A stretch of DNA of 15,080 bases from Verrucomicrobiota bacterium. Its GTDB lineage: Bacteria > Verrucomicrobiota > Verrucomicrobiia > Verrucomicrobiales > Akkermansiaceae. Shown here piece by piece: positions 6,668 to 14,723 of the stretch. The notes beneath the pieces are model-generated. The model ran no database searches, was not told the DNA's origin, and was given only the letters and a program-made list of their open reading frames with translations. The stretch covers positions 1 through 15,080 of the forward strand of contig JAPLUJ010000352.1 of NCBI GenBank assembly GCA_026397695.1, read 5' to 3'. The position numbers and the translations under genes are program-made. How positions within the stretch are numbered: the stretch's first letter is position 1; every line of letters begins with the position of its first letter.

Positions 6668-7876
6668 TCAGTCCTCGGCATGCCGCCCGCGGCCTTGATA
6701 GGAAACCGCGAAAACCGCGAAGCACCCGGCGATCATGGCCGCCAGAATAATCCAGAACAGCGTCCATCCCCGGCCGTCGGGCGTGAAGCATTGACTACGC
6801 AACCAGCCACAAACCATGGCTCCTAACAGCGGGCCCACACCGCCGGTCACCATGGAGAGCAAGCCCTGCGCCTGCCCTTTCATCCCGGGTTCCACCCGCC
6901 GGTCCAGAAATACCTGCGCCGTGATGAAATAAAAGGTGTAACACACGCCGTGCAAAGCGATACCCGCGATGTGCCAGAAAATCAATCCGCTCACACCCGC
7001 ATACGCGCTCATGGCAAACCGCAGCACCGATAACCCTAACGCCCACAGCAACACGGTCTTCACGCGGAACCGCATCATCACCGTGCCCACCAGCAACATG
7101 CTCACCACTTCCAACACTTGGGCGATGGTCATGGTGCCCGTCGGATGGGGATCGCCCAGCACCTTCAAAAACTCCGGACCGTACATGTAAAACGCCGAGA
7201 GCGGTATGGAGAACAATGCCGTCACCAGGAAAAAAACGCGGTGATCGCGCTGTTTCATCAATGAAAAAGCATTCAGCCCGAGACGGCTTTTCAGTGATGT
7301 GTTTTGACCAAGCGGTGGCGTGTGCGGCAACAGGAATGCCCCCACCCCCGCCAGCAAACGGGTGACCCCCGAGGCGTAGCCCGCCAGCGGGCTGGTATCC
7401 GCGTGCAAGACATAACTCGTGATCAGCCCGCCGGCCACCCATCCCAGCGTCGCCCCCACCCGGACGAGCGGAAATTGGCGCTCGCCGTGCGTCAGAGACG
7501 TCAGCGCAATGGTCGCCATCAGTCCCCAGGACGGTCCGGAAAAAAGCGAATACATCCCTAACAGCCCGACGAACCAAGCCGGATGCCAACCCGCATCGAG
7601 CGTGCCAAACGCCGCCACCAGCAACACCGCACAGATCAGCGAGGACCACGCGAACAGCCGGTCCGCCGGCATTCGCTGGTCGGCCAAGGCCCCGCCGATC
7701 AACGGTGAGATCAAGGCACAAAGCGGCAGCACCACAAACACCGCCGCCACCCAATCACCCATGCCCCGCGCTCCCAGGATGTTGGTCAATGCCGGCAACC
7801 AGAACCCCGGCGTCATCCCGTGAAAGAAAAAAACCACCCACAACGTGGTGAAAACCACCCTGGGATTCGTCCGCAT
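6668..7876 (-). CDS. MFS transporter, nucleoside:H+ symporter (NupG-like) family
   Basis: The product has 402 residues, against 418 for E. coli NupG, and about 12 hydrophobic helices. The best family evidence is in the second half: a helix with IAGIALHGVCYTFYFITAQV, then FLDRRVEPGMKGQAQGLLSM and TGGVGPLLGAMVCGW. This pattern (His-Gly-x-Cys-Tyr before a helix, then a charged loop and AQG) is typical of the Nuc_H_symport group. The first half shows the usual MFS loop 2-3 motif in altered form (GGALADQRMPADRLF). The start at 7876 (MRTNPRVVFTTLW) puts the first helix near the N-terminus; the frame is open 27 codons upstream but those are hydrophilic. It is divergent from the 8141-10608 operon with a 264-base gap, which suggests import of the substrate used there. 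The substrate may be a nucleoside or another small polar compound; the sequence does not decide. Confidence 0.85.
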   Translation of the reverse strand: MRTNPRVVFTTLWVVFFFHGMTPGFWLPALTNILGARGMGDWVAAVFVVLPLCALISPLIGGALADQRMPADRLFAWSSLICAVLLVAAFGTLDAGWHPAWFVGLLGMYSLFSGPSWGLMATIALTSLTHGERQFPLVRVGATLGWVAGGLITSYVLHADTSPLAGYASGVTRLLAGVGAFLLPHTPPLGQNTSLKSRLGLNAFSLMKQRDHRVFFLVTALFSIPLSAFYMYGPEFLKVLGDPHPTGTMTIAQVLEVVSMLLVGTVMMRFRVKTVLLWALGLSVLRFAMSAYAGVSGLIFWHIAGIALHGVCYTFYFITAQVFLDRRVEPGMKGQAQGLLSMVTGGVGPLLGAMVCGWLRSQCFTPDGRGWTLFWIILAAMIAGCFAVFAVSYQGRGRHAED

Positions 7877-8140
7877 GTTTTCAACGCCTCGCACCTGCAC
7901 GAGTCTATCCCACAGGAGTTCGTTGGGAAAGGAGGATCCTGAATATCTCCGCTGCACTACGGTGATGGAGACAATGGAAGCAACCGCACACGCGCCGCCG
8001 CCATCTGCTTGCGTTGGGGATTTCTGCTGGTCGCGAGCATCTGGCGACGCGGAGCCGCAAAAAGGCTCGGGCGTGTCATCGCACGTGCAGGCTTGCTTTT
8101 CTCAACGCGGCAGGCGTAGAAACCCGGCACACAGAGCTGC

Positions 8141-9358
8141 ATGGCCAAGACAATCCTCCTGATCGGCACGCTTGACACCAAAGGCGCGGAATACGCTTAC
8201 GTCCGCGATCTCATCGCCGGCCGCGGTCATCGCACGATCCTTCTCGATGCCGGAGTTGTCGGCGAGCCGTCGTTCGTGCCCGACATCAGCGCCGCCCAGG
8301 TCGCTGCAGCCGGCAACAGCAGCCTCGACGCCTTGCGCGTGCAAGCCGACCGCGGTGCCGCACTCGACGTGATGACGCGCGGCGCGGCGAACCTCGCTGC
8401 ACGACTCTACGCCGAGCACCGTTTCGACGGCGTGCTGGCGATGGGCGGCTCCGGAGGCACGGCACTTGGCGCGGCGGCGATGCGCGCGTTGCCCGTCGGC
8501 GTGCCGAAGCTGTTGCTTTCCACGCTCGCGTCGGGCGACGTGCAACCGTTTGTCGGCATCAAGGACGTCACGATGATGTATTCGGTCGTGGACATCGCCG
8601 GCCTGAACCGCCTGTCACGCCGCATCCTCGCCAACGCTGTCGGCGCGATCTGCGGCATGGTCGAGCAAACCGTTCCCGTCATCGCCGACAAACCGCTCAT
8701 CGCCGCAACGATGTTTGGCGTCACCACGCCGTGCGTCAACACCCTGCGCGAGCAACTGGAACGCGGCGGCTTCGAAGTGCTGGTTTTCCACGCCACCGGC
8801 AGCGGCGGACGCTCAATGGAAAGTCTGATAGAGGCCGGCTTCATCGCAGGCGTGGCCGACGTAACGACAACCGAATGGTGCGACGAACTGGTCGGCGGCG
8901 TGTTGAGCGCGGGACCGCACCGGCTCGAAGCCGCGGCGTGCGCGGCCATTCCGCAGGTCGTCTCCTGCGGCGCGCTGGACATGGTGAATTTCTGGGCGAT
9001 GGAAACCGTGCCGGCGCAGTTCCAGTCGCGCACTCTCTACCAGCACAGCCCCGACGTCACGCTCATGCGCACCACGCCCGCAGAGTGCGCGAAGTTGGGC
9101 GGGATCATCGCCGCCAAGCTCAACGCCGCCAAAGGCCCGACGGCGCTGTTCTTGCCGCTGCGGGGCGTGAGCGCGATTGATCGCGAGGGCCAGCCATTTC
9201 ACTTGCCAGCGGCGGACACTGTGTTATTCGAGGCGTTGCGGAGAAGCGTCCGACCTCCGGTTGAATTGATAGAACTGGATTTGCACATCAACGATCCCGC
9301 TTTCGCCGCAGCGATGGCGGAAAAGTTGTTGGCACTAATGAAAAAACGAGGAGACTGA
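8141..9358 (+). CDS. Tm-1-like ATP-binding / UPF0261 family protein
   Basis: The 405-residue product belongs to UPF0261 (PF06792), the bacterial relatives of the N-terminal part of tomato Tm-1, which binds ATP and a tobamovirus replicase. Visible signatures are the start ILLIGTLDTKGAEYAYVRDL, the glycine-rich GVLAMGGSGGTALGAAAMR near residue 100, STLASGDVQPFVGIKDVTMM, FGVTTPCVNTLREQLE near residue 195, the LVFHATGSGGRSMESLI loop and DVTTTEWCDELVGGVLSAGP. Length is normal for the bacterial family. The biochemical role of bacterial members is not established to my knowledge. It is the first gene of an operon: the next gene starts 3 bases after its stop codon. In fungi and plants the two domains are fused into one protein, which argues that the two products act together. 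The ATG at 8141 directly precedes the conserved start; no strong Shine-Dalgarno site precedes it. Confidence 0.92.
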   Translation: MAKTILLIGTLDTKGAEYAYVRDLIAGRGHRTILLDAGVVGEPSFVPDISAAQVAAAGNSSLDALRVQADRGAALDVMTRGAANLAARLYAEHRFDGVLAMGGSGGTALGAAAMRALPVGVPKLLLSTLASGDVQPFVGIKDVTMMYSVVDIAGLNRLSRRILANAVGAICGMVEQTVPVIADKPLIAATMFGVTTPCVNTLREQLERGGFEVLVFHATGSGGRSMESLIEAGFIAGVADVTTTEWCDELVGGVLSAGPHRLEAAACAAIPQVVSCGALDMVNFWAMETVPAQFQSRTLYQHSPDVTLMRTTPAECAKLGGIIAAKLNAAKGPTALFLPLRGVSAIDREGQPFHLPAADTVLFEALRRSVRPPVELIELDLHINDPAFAAAMAEKLLALMKKRGD

Positions 9359-9361
9359 GAT

Positions 9362-10207
9362 ATGCCATTCATTTCACGAGAGGAATCATTACGCCGGCTG
9401 CGTGCACAGGTGGCGGCGGGTCGGCCGATCATCGGCGCGGGCGCAGGCACGGGCATCTCGGCGAAGTTCGCCGAACGCGGCGGCGTGGATCTCATCATCA
9501 TCTACAACTCCGGTCGTTATCGCATGGCGGGGCGCGGCAGTCTGGCGGGCCTGCTCTCCTACGGCGATGCCAACGCCATTGTGCAGGAGATGGCCAGCGA
9601 GGTGTTACCCGTCGTCAAGGACACGCCGGTGTTGGCGGGCGTCTGCGGCACGGATCCGTTCCGGCTGATGCCGGTGTTCTTGAAGGAACTCAAGGCGATG
9701 GGCTTTGACGGCGTGCAAAATTTTCCGACGGTGGGTCTCTTCGACGGCGTCTTCCGCGCCAACATCGAGGAAACCGGCATGGGCTACGGACTGGAGGTCG
9801 AGATGATCCGCCAGGCGCGCGAACTCGACATGCTGACGTGCCCCTACGTTTTCAATCCCGACGAGGCGCGCGCAATGGCTGCGGCCGGCGCCGACGTGCT
9901 CGTGCCACACATGGGGTTGACAACGAAAGGTGTCATCGGCGCACACACGGCGCTGACCCTGATCGAGTCCGCCCGGCGCGTCCAGGCGATGCGCGACGCG
10001 GCCGTGGCCGTGAACCCGGACATCCTCGTGCGCTGTCACGGCGGGCCGATTGCCGAACCGGCGGACGCGCAGTTCGTCTTCGAGCACACCACCGGCATCG
10101 CTGGTTTCTTCGGCGCGAGCAGCATCGAGCGGCTCGCGGTCGAACCAGCCATCGAAGACCAGTCGCGGCAGTTCAAGAATCTCACTATGAAAGGAAACCA
10201 ACCATGA
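9362..10207 (+). CDS. TIM-barrel 'phosphoenolpyruvate hydrolase' family protein
   Basis: The 281-residue product matches PF09370, a TIM-barrel family related to phosphoenolpyruvate mutase/phosphonopyruvate hydrolase-type enzymes. Signatures in order: [102 protein letters not shown] and [14 protein letters not shown]. The real substrate of the family is not known to me; the name is a homology label. A good Shine-Dalgarno site (GAGGAG, 9348-9353) lies 8 bases before the ATG and inside the end of the preceding gene. Its stop codon overlaps the start of the cupin gene (ATGA), so translation is probably coupled. It is the middle gene of the operon 8141-10608 and equals the second domain of the fused fungal and plant Tm-1-type proteins. 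Confidence 0.92.
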   Translation: MPFISREESLRRLRAQVAAGRPIIGAGAGTGISAKFAERGGVDLIIIYNSGRYRMAGRGSLAGLLSYGDANAIVQEMASEVLPVVKDTPVLAGVCGTDPFRLMPVFLKELKAMGFDGVQNFPTVGLFDGVFRANIEETGMGYGLEVEMIRQARELDMLTCPYVFNPDEARAMAAAGADVLVPHMGLTTKGVIGAHTALTLIESARRVQAMRDAAVAVNPDILVRCHGGPIAEPADAQFVFEHTTGIAGFFGASSIERLAVEPAIEDQSRQFKNLTMKGNQP

Positions 10208-10608
10208 ACGGACAATTCGTTATCGGCAGTGAAATCGTGCGTGACCAACTTGACTGGGGCGAAATGGGCTGGATCAGCCGCCCGGCGTCCACGCAGGCAA
10301 AGAATATTTGTCAGATCGCCGTCACTCTGGAGCCGGGCTTCGGCCACAACTTCCACAAGCATCCACGGCAGGAAGAAGTCATCCACGTCATGGCCGGCGA
10401 GATCGAGCAGTGGCTCGAAACCGGGAAACGCACGCTCAAAGTCGGCGACTCGGTGTTCATCGGGCCGGATGTAGTCCATGCGTCATTCAACGTTGGCACG
10501 CAGACGGCGAAGTTGCTCGTCGTGCTCTCGCCGTGCGTTGGCGATGGCGGCTATGAGTTGGTGGATGTGAGCGCTCAGGCACCTTGGAACACTCTGAAGC
10601 AACCCTGA
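10204..10608 (+). CDS. small single-domain cupin protein
   Basis: The 134-residue product is a one-domain cupin. Motif 1 is complete ([22 protein letters not shown], with two His and a Glu as metal ligands, quoted here only in part as HKHPRQEE), and motif 2 reads [16 protein letters not shown] with the fourth ligand His. A metal-binding beta barrel that binds, isomerises or oxidises a small sugar or acid is likely, but cupins are too varied to name the reaction. The ATG at 10204 overlaps the stop of the TIM-barrel gene by four bases and has an AAAGGA site about 8 bases before it, so I reject the much longer open frame that begins at 9838. It closes the operon. Tight coupling suggests that it acts on the same substrate as its two upstream neighbours or senses it. 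Confidence 0.9.
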   Translation: MNGQFVIGSEIVRDQLDWGEMGWISRPASTQAKNICQIAVTLEPGFGHNFHKHPRQEEVIHVMAGEIEQWLETGKRTLKVGDSVFIGPDVVHASFNVGTQTAKLLVVLSPCVGDGGYELVDVSAQAPWNTLKQP

Positions 10609-10694
10609 ACTCGCAGCCCTCACATCCCGCGGAAAAGTTTCTGGCTGCCGGCATCGATCACCAGCCTGAGCCATGTTCCGACAAGGCCCTTGTT

Positions 10695-10710
10695 GACGCG
10701 GCATCGCGTC
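10695..10710. terminator. short perfect hairpin beyond the cupin operon
   Basis: GACGCG (10695-10700) and CGCGTC (10705-10710) form a perfect 6-bp stem with a GCAT loop. It lies 87 bases after the cupin stop and just downstream of the minus-strand tRNA fragment, so it could end transcription of either. There is no U-tract, hence low confidence. Confidence 0.3.
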
Positions 10711-10724
10711 ATTTGCAAAACGGG

Positions 10725-10766
10725 TGGAGCATAGCGGATTCGAACCGCTGACCTTTTCATTGCGAA
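10725..10766 (-). tRNA. tRNA 3' fragment, probable attachment site (att) of the integrated element
   Basis: On the minus strand the sequence reads variable loop AGGTC (10754-10750), T-stem AGCGG, T-loop TTCGAAT, T-stem CCGCT, acceptor strand ATGCTCC and discriminator A (10725); the terminal CCA is not encoded in full (CC then C). Before it come TGAAA and TTCGCAA, which look like the 3' side of an anticodon arm, but the next five bases (TACCC) do not pair with TGAAA, and no D-arm or 5' acceptor strand (GGAGCAT expected) follows. So only the 3' half is present. A tRNA 3' end next to an integrase gene is the standard scar of tyrosine-recombinase integration. The intact tRNA copy should lie at the other end of the element, to the right and outside the window. 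I do not assign the amino acid; the loop would give CGC if it is genuine. Confidence 0.75.
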
Positions 10767-10868
10767 GGGTAAATTGAATAATTTTAAATCGCGTATTATC
10801 AAAGGTATATAGAATTTCGATGGAGATAGCGCTTGCCAGTTGCCTATAAAGTTGCCAATAGATTTTGC

Positions 10869-12257
10869 ATGGCCCGCCGCAAATCCACCGAACGCTTTTG
10901 CATCAACGAGTTCACGAATGCCTCGGGCAACACGTCATGGCGGGTCAGCGGAACCCGCCCCGATGGCACCCGCGTGCGTCAGAACTTTGCGAACAAGGCC
11001 GAGGCACTGCAAGCCCAAGCTCAGGAGGAAAGCGATGCCGCCGGGGTTCCGGACCAACGGCGGTCACAGCGGACCACTTTAACTCCACAGCAGTTGTCGG
11101 ATGCGGAGGTCGCCGTCCGCGCCGCGCCCCACCGCCCGCTCTCAGGTGCTGTCTCCCGCCTCGCCGACATGGAAGCACGCGCCATGGCCAAGGGAGGTGA
11201 TCTGGATGCCGCCCTGGCATTCTTTGAATCCCATTACCGCCCGGAGGTCAGGGAAATATCCGTGATGAATGCCCGCAACGAATTCATCGAGTCCCGTGTC
11301 AACCTGTCGCCGAAAACCTTGATTGGATACAAAAGCAGCACCGGCCTATTGCTCAGCCCCGACCCCAACAAATCACTCCAATGTTTCACGGTCGCCGACA
11401 TTGAGACCATCCTGGTACGCTACGACAACATCAACACCAAGAAGACCCATCGACGATTGTTCTCCGTGTTTTTCGGATGGGCGGTGCGCCACCACTATTG
11501 CCTGGAGGATCCGTGCAAGCGGCTCGACCGGTTGCCCAAAGCCATAACCCATATCTCGATCCTGTCGCCGGCTGAGGTGGGGCGGTTGCTGACTGCGGCC
11601 ATTCGCTATCAAGACGGCGCGGCGGTGGCGGGCATCGCCATTGCGTTGTTCGCAGGGTTGCGACCCAGCGAACTGGCGGACCTCACATCCGGTGATGTCA
11701 ATGGCGAGCGCATCAGGGTCAGCGGCGGCAAGATGCGCAGGAAAATCAAACGCACTGTGCCAATCCCGCCGAACCTCGCGGCTTGGCTTGCGAAATATCC
11801 ATTCCGCGGACTGCCGGGCGGATGGGATCACAAAATGAAGATACTCAAGGCCGCGACCAATGCCCGCAACTGGGTGCAGGACATCCTCCGCCACACGTCT
11901 ATCAGCTATCAGGCGGAACGCGACAAGAACGAGGGCCTGACCGCCTTCAACAACGGCACGTCCAAGCAGATGATGGACAGTCACTATCGCGATGTCATCG
12001 ACAATCCGGCGGCGATCAAGGCCTTCTGGGCGATGACACCCGGCACCCTGCCGAAAAACATCGAAGTAACGCTGCCCTCCGAAAACAAAGTCGCGTGGCC
12101 TTCAAGGGCGAGGCTGGCCAAGCTCGTCATGCAAAAACCCATGATGCATCTGGCGAAGGATCTCGGCGTTAGCGACGTCGCCATCAAGAAGCACTGCGTG
12201 AAGACCGGGATCGCCTTGCCGCCGCCGGGCCACTGGCAGCGGCAGAAAGAACGCTGA
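10869..12257 (+). CDS. tyrosine recombinase / integrase with C-terminal helix-turn-helix
   Basis: The product has 462 residues from the ATG at 10869 (MARRKSTERFCINEFTNASG); the frame is open to a TTG at 10833, but the family usually begins at this MAR-type start. An N-terminal DNA-binding and core-binding region is followed by the catalytic domain: FAGLRPSELADL (Arg265), a beta-hairpin lysine (GGKMRRK, Lys288), DILRHTSISY (Arg341) and SHYRDV (nucleophile Tyr373). The usual His of HxxR is Asp (D338) and the GH pair is GT, as in other integrases of this phylum that I recall. After the catalytic domain, residues ~421-450 form a helix-turn-helix (LAKDLGVSDVAIKKHC) with a PPPGHWQRQ tail. It points away from the tRNA fragment at 10725-10766, from which an AT-rich stretch of about 100 bases separates it. 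It is likely the integrase of the element to its right. Confidence 0.85.
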   Translation: MARRKSTERFCINEFTNASGNTSWRVSGTRPDGTRVRQNFANKAEALQAQAQEESDAAGVPDQRRSQRTTLTPQQLSDAEVAVRAAPHRPLSGAVSRLADMEARAMAKGGDLDAALAFFESHYRPEVREISVMNARNEFIESRVNLSPKTLIGYKSSTGLLLSPDPNKSLQCFTVADIETILVRYDNINTKKTHRRLFSVFFGWAVRHHYCLEDPCKRLDRLPKAITHISILSPAEVGRLLTAAIRYQDGAAVAGIAIALFAGLRPSELADLTSGDVNGERIRVSGGKMRRKIKRTVPIPPNLAAWLAKYPFRGLPGGWDHKMKILKAATNARNWVQDILRHTSISYQAERDKNEGLTAFNNGTSKQMMDSHYRDVIDNPAAIKAFWAMTPGTLPKNIEVTLPSENKVAWPSRARLAKLVMQKPMMHLAKDLGVSDVAIKKHCVKTGIALPPPGHWQRQKER

Positions 12258-12323
12258 CCGGCTCACCCCGGATCAAGTTTGCCATCCGAACGCCATCGGC
12301 AAAAAGGTCCGCCCTTTAAGCGT

Positions 12324-13997
12324 TCAAGGGTGCGTGGATTCCGGTTCGTGCAGCGGGCTTGAATGAATTGCCCTGGTCCAGATGCGCTGCAAGGCCAACT
12401 CGAAACGTCGCGCAAAGCCGCGCGTGTCGAACAACTGCGAACCACGCAACGGCTCGCGCAACATGGCATGCAAAAGAGCAAGACGCCCGCGGTCTACCGC
12501 CAATGATCCAGCGATCCCACGATATTCCTCAAACGTCGCTGCAACCCACTCGGGATGGCCGGCCGCATGCAGCAAGGACGCCCCGGTCCTGCTTGCGTGA
12601 GATTCACCTAACAACGTCACCACCGGCACGCCCATCCACAGGGCTTCACACGTGCTGGTCACCCCGTGATAGGGAAATGTGTCCAGCGCGATGTCCACAT
12701 CCCCATACATGGCGCGATGAGCGGCTTGCGAGTCGACGAATCCCCGCAGTTCCAACCGTTCCTTGCCAATGCCACGTGCGGCAAACTCGGTGTGGACCCA
12801 CCCGCACATCTCGGTGCATGCCAGCGCCCGCGCCTTGAGCAGCAATCGCGAACCCGCCACCTCATGCAGCAGTTGCCCCCACTGGTCTAGCAGCACAGGA
12901 TTCCATTTCGAAGAATCGTTGAAACACCCGAAAGTGACCGGCGCATTCTGGCAGGCATTGCGTTGGGGCAGCGGGTCGTCCGCGAGCGGATCAAAGGCCA
13001 GAAAACATCCATCAACCCGCGCAATTCCGCCCGACATTGGATCACCCTCAGCGCCGAGGGGTGAACTCCAGGCATCGAGCATCCGGCAGTAGATGGATTT
13101 CAATCCCAAACCGCTTGGATAACCCAGCCACGCCACCTGCAATGGGGCAGCCCGCATTGCCAGCACCGCAGGCCTCGCCCCCTCGAACAAACCCGCACAG
13201 TCGATCAGGACATCCACTTCATCGCTCCGGATCCGCGAGACCAGCGCCGCGTCTGTTAAAGCGGACGAATCCCGCCAGCCATCCGTCGCCAACTGGAAAA
13301 AAGCCGTGATTTCATCATGAACATCCGCAAGGGAATAGCAAAGGACCGTAAACTGGCTGCGGTCCATGGCGCGAATCAACGGCAGCAGGAAATGTGCCAC
13401 CGAGTGCCGACGCATGTCGGGTGATAGAAATCCCACCCGCAACGGTCCGCTGGATGAATTGTGGTCACGAAAAGGCATGGGTGCGGGTTGTCCAGCAGAC
13501 TTTTCAAGTGCCGCTGCAAACCGTTGATGCTGCCGCAACACATCCCGGCCGCCGAGGTCCGGTCGATAGTTGGCCAGCACTGCGGCCACCCGTTGGACCC
13601 CCGGATCGTCGGGCAGCGCATCCACCGCAGGAGCCAGCAAGACCGCCGCCTCGTCAACCCGTCCGGTTAGTTTCAACATTGAAGCGAAATTGCACAACGC
13701 CGCCGTATCATCCGGTCTGGCCTCAATGGCTTTGATGAAGCATGACTCGGCCTCCGGATAGCACTGGCGGCGACACGCCAGCATGCCGATGCAATTCCAT
13801 GCCACATTGCAGGTTGCATCGATCGCCACTGCGTGGCGGAAGGCGACATCCGCCTCATCATACTGCCGCAGCTGCAACAACGTGAGGCCAAGGTGCTGCC
13901 AGTTGCACGCATCCTGTGGCCCGCGCTCCACCGCCACCCGGGCATGCTGCAAGGCATTCCCATGGCGTCCGGGCAGCCCTGCATCGGTGTCAGTCAT
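12324..13997 (-). CDS. TPR domain plus GT41 (SPINDLY/OGT-type) glycosyltransferase
   Basis: The product has 557 residues from the ATG at 13997. Residues ~28-150 are TPR repeats (NWQHLGLTLLQLRQYDEAD, AWNCIGMLACRRQCYPEAES, ALCNFASMLKLTGRVDEA). Residues ~185-545 are the catalytic region of GT41: LRVGFLSPDMRRHSVAHFL with His198, VDVLIDCAGLFEGARPAVLA, QVAWLGYPSGLGL, TFGCFNDSSKWNP, the helix before RLELRGFV, then DIALDTFPYHGVTSTCEALW and MGVPVVTL...SRTGASLL. Enzymes of this group transfer GlcNAc, fucose or other sugars from a nucleotide donor to Ser/Thr of proteins; the donor is not clear here. In most relatives the loop reads PYNG with a TT pair; here it is PYHGVTST. The start overlaps the stop codon of the PEP-CTERM gene (CATGACTGA), so translation is coupled. 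The PEP-CTERM protein is the obvious candidate acceptor. It converges on the integrase gene. Confidence 0.9.
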   Translation of the reverse strand: MTDTDAGLPGRHGNALQHARVAVERGPQDACNWQHLGLTLLQLRQYDEADVAFRHAVAIDATCNVAWNCIGMLACRRQCYPEAESCFIKAIEARPDDTAALCNFASMLKLTGRVDEAAVLLAPAVDALPDDPGVQRVAAVLANYRPDLGGRDVLRQHQRFAAALEKSAGQPAPMPFRDHNSSSGPLRVGFLSPDMRRHSVAHFLLPLIRAMDRSQFTVLCYSLADVHDEITAFFQLATDGWRDSSALTDAALVSRIRSDEVDVLIDCAGLFEGARPAVLAMRAAPLQVAWLGYPSGLGLKSIYCRMLDAWSSPLGAEGDPMSGGIARVDGCFLAFDPLADDPLPQRNACQNAPVTFGCFNDSSKWNPVLLDQWGQLLHEVAGSRLLLKARALACTEMCGWVHTEFAARGIGKERLELRGFVDSQAAHRAMYGDVDIALDTFPYHGVTSTCEALWMGVPVVTLLGESHASRTGASLLHAAGHPEWVAATFEEYRGIAGSLAVDRGRLALLHAMLREPLRGSQLFDTRGFARRFELALQRIWTRAIHSSPLHEPESTHP

Positions 13998-14679
13998 GGC
14001 TGCGCTTGCGCCGCCGCAGTGCCGCCAGTCCACCCAGCCCTAACAACGCCGCGGTCGTCGGCTCCGGCACCATGGCAAATGTAACCCCAGGCGTTTCATT
14101 CATGTAAATAAGTTTGCGATTAATTGACGAGCTGTTGAACACCATAAAGGGCGTCGTCGTCACCAAATCAAGAAACGCAAACGTGAATCCAGCCGGCAAG
14201 CCATCGGCAGTCCAGTCGGTCACCACCGGACTGCCGCTATAAGAAAAATAAGCCTGGCTCGTGACAAAGGTGCCTTGCTGGGTATAGGTGGCCTGATTCG
14301 CCGAAAGGCCGATTCCCAAGTGTTTCGCGTTGAAATAAAAAACCCCGCCCGTGCCCGCCCACTGTTCGCTTGTTCCCGTCACACCATATCGGAAATCGAT
14401 GATTTGCACGGATTTCTGATAGGAGCTATCCACGACCGTCGTGCTGTCCACGCTCCATTGCACGAACATGGGCATGCCAACCAAAGCGGGGTCGTATGTG
14501 GCTCCTTGCACCGGTCCCGTCAGCTGATAGGTCACCACGGCAGCGTCCGCCTCGTCTCCGAAGACTCCCAGCGCCGCCACCGCCGTGGCAGTGATCCACG
14601 CCCGCGCTGGCCCACCCCCGGAGCTAGTCCACCTGACGGTTGCATTAGGCTCCAGTGGCTGTGCCGGGTTCGTGAACAT
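13990..14679 (-). CDS. PEP-CTERM sorting domain protein C, partner of the glycosyltransferase
   Basis: The product has 229 residues from the ATG at 14679. A long N-terminal region of about 27 residues precedes a weak signal helix (ARAWITATAVAALGVFG) ending in DEADAA; the true start may therefore be further in. The exported domain (VVTYQLTGPVQGATYDPALV onward) is rich in Thr, Ser, Tyr and Val, with many Thr/Ser runs such as SVDSTTVVDSSY and TYTQQGTF, which would suit O-glycosylation. It ends in a PEP-CTERM tail: VPEPTTAA, the helix LLGLGGLAAL and RRRKRSHD. It is not recognisably related to the two PEP-CTERM proteins at 4543-6371 outside the tail. Its stop overlaps the start of the glycosyltransferase by eight bases, making a two-gene operon. 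An exosortase must be supplied from elsewhere. The upstream side abuts a recombinase stump only 45 bases away. Confidence 0.85.
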   Translation of the reverse strand: MFTNPAQPLEPNATVRWTSSGGGPARAWITATAVAALGVFGDEADAAVVTYQLTGPVQGATYDPALVGMPMFVQWSVDSTTVVDSSYQKSVQIIDFRYGVTGTSEQWAGTGGVFYFNAKHLGIGLSANQATYTQQGTFVTSQAYFSYSGSPVVTDWTADGLPAGFTFAFLDLVTTTPFMVFNSSSINRKLIYMNETPGVTFAMVPEPTTAALLGLGGLAALRRRKRSHD

Positions 14680-14723
14680 GTGCGAGCTGAATAACAGGAG
14701 CGTGCACGGATCACAATGCAATA

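Noticed and set aside
6795..7754. A 319-codon minus-strand open frame inside the MFS gene
   Set aside because: It is a second frame of the high-GC transporter gene; its translation is rich in Gly, Arg and Ala and has no family motifs, while the overlapping frame is a clear MFS protein.
8407..9033. A 208-codon minus-strand open frame
   Set aside because: It is opposite the Tm-1-like gene and shows only the composition expected from the antisense of high-GC codons.
9838..10203. Upstream extension of the cupin frame
   Set aside because: It overlaps the TIM-barrel gene and is Arg-rich without motifs; the ATG at 10204 has a ribosome binding site and an ATGA overlap.
11373..11984. A 203-codon minus-strand open frame
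   Set aside because: It lies fully opposite the integrase catalytic domain, whose motifs are complete; it shows no motif of its own.
12278..12303. TTTGCC and GGCAAA inverted repeat between integrase and glycosyltransferase
   Set aside because: Six base pairs with a 14-base loop and no U-tract are too weak to call a terminator.
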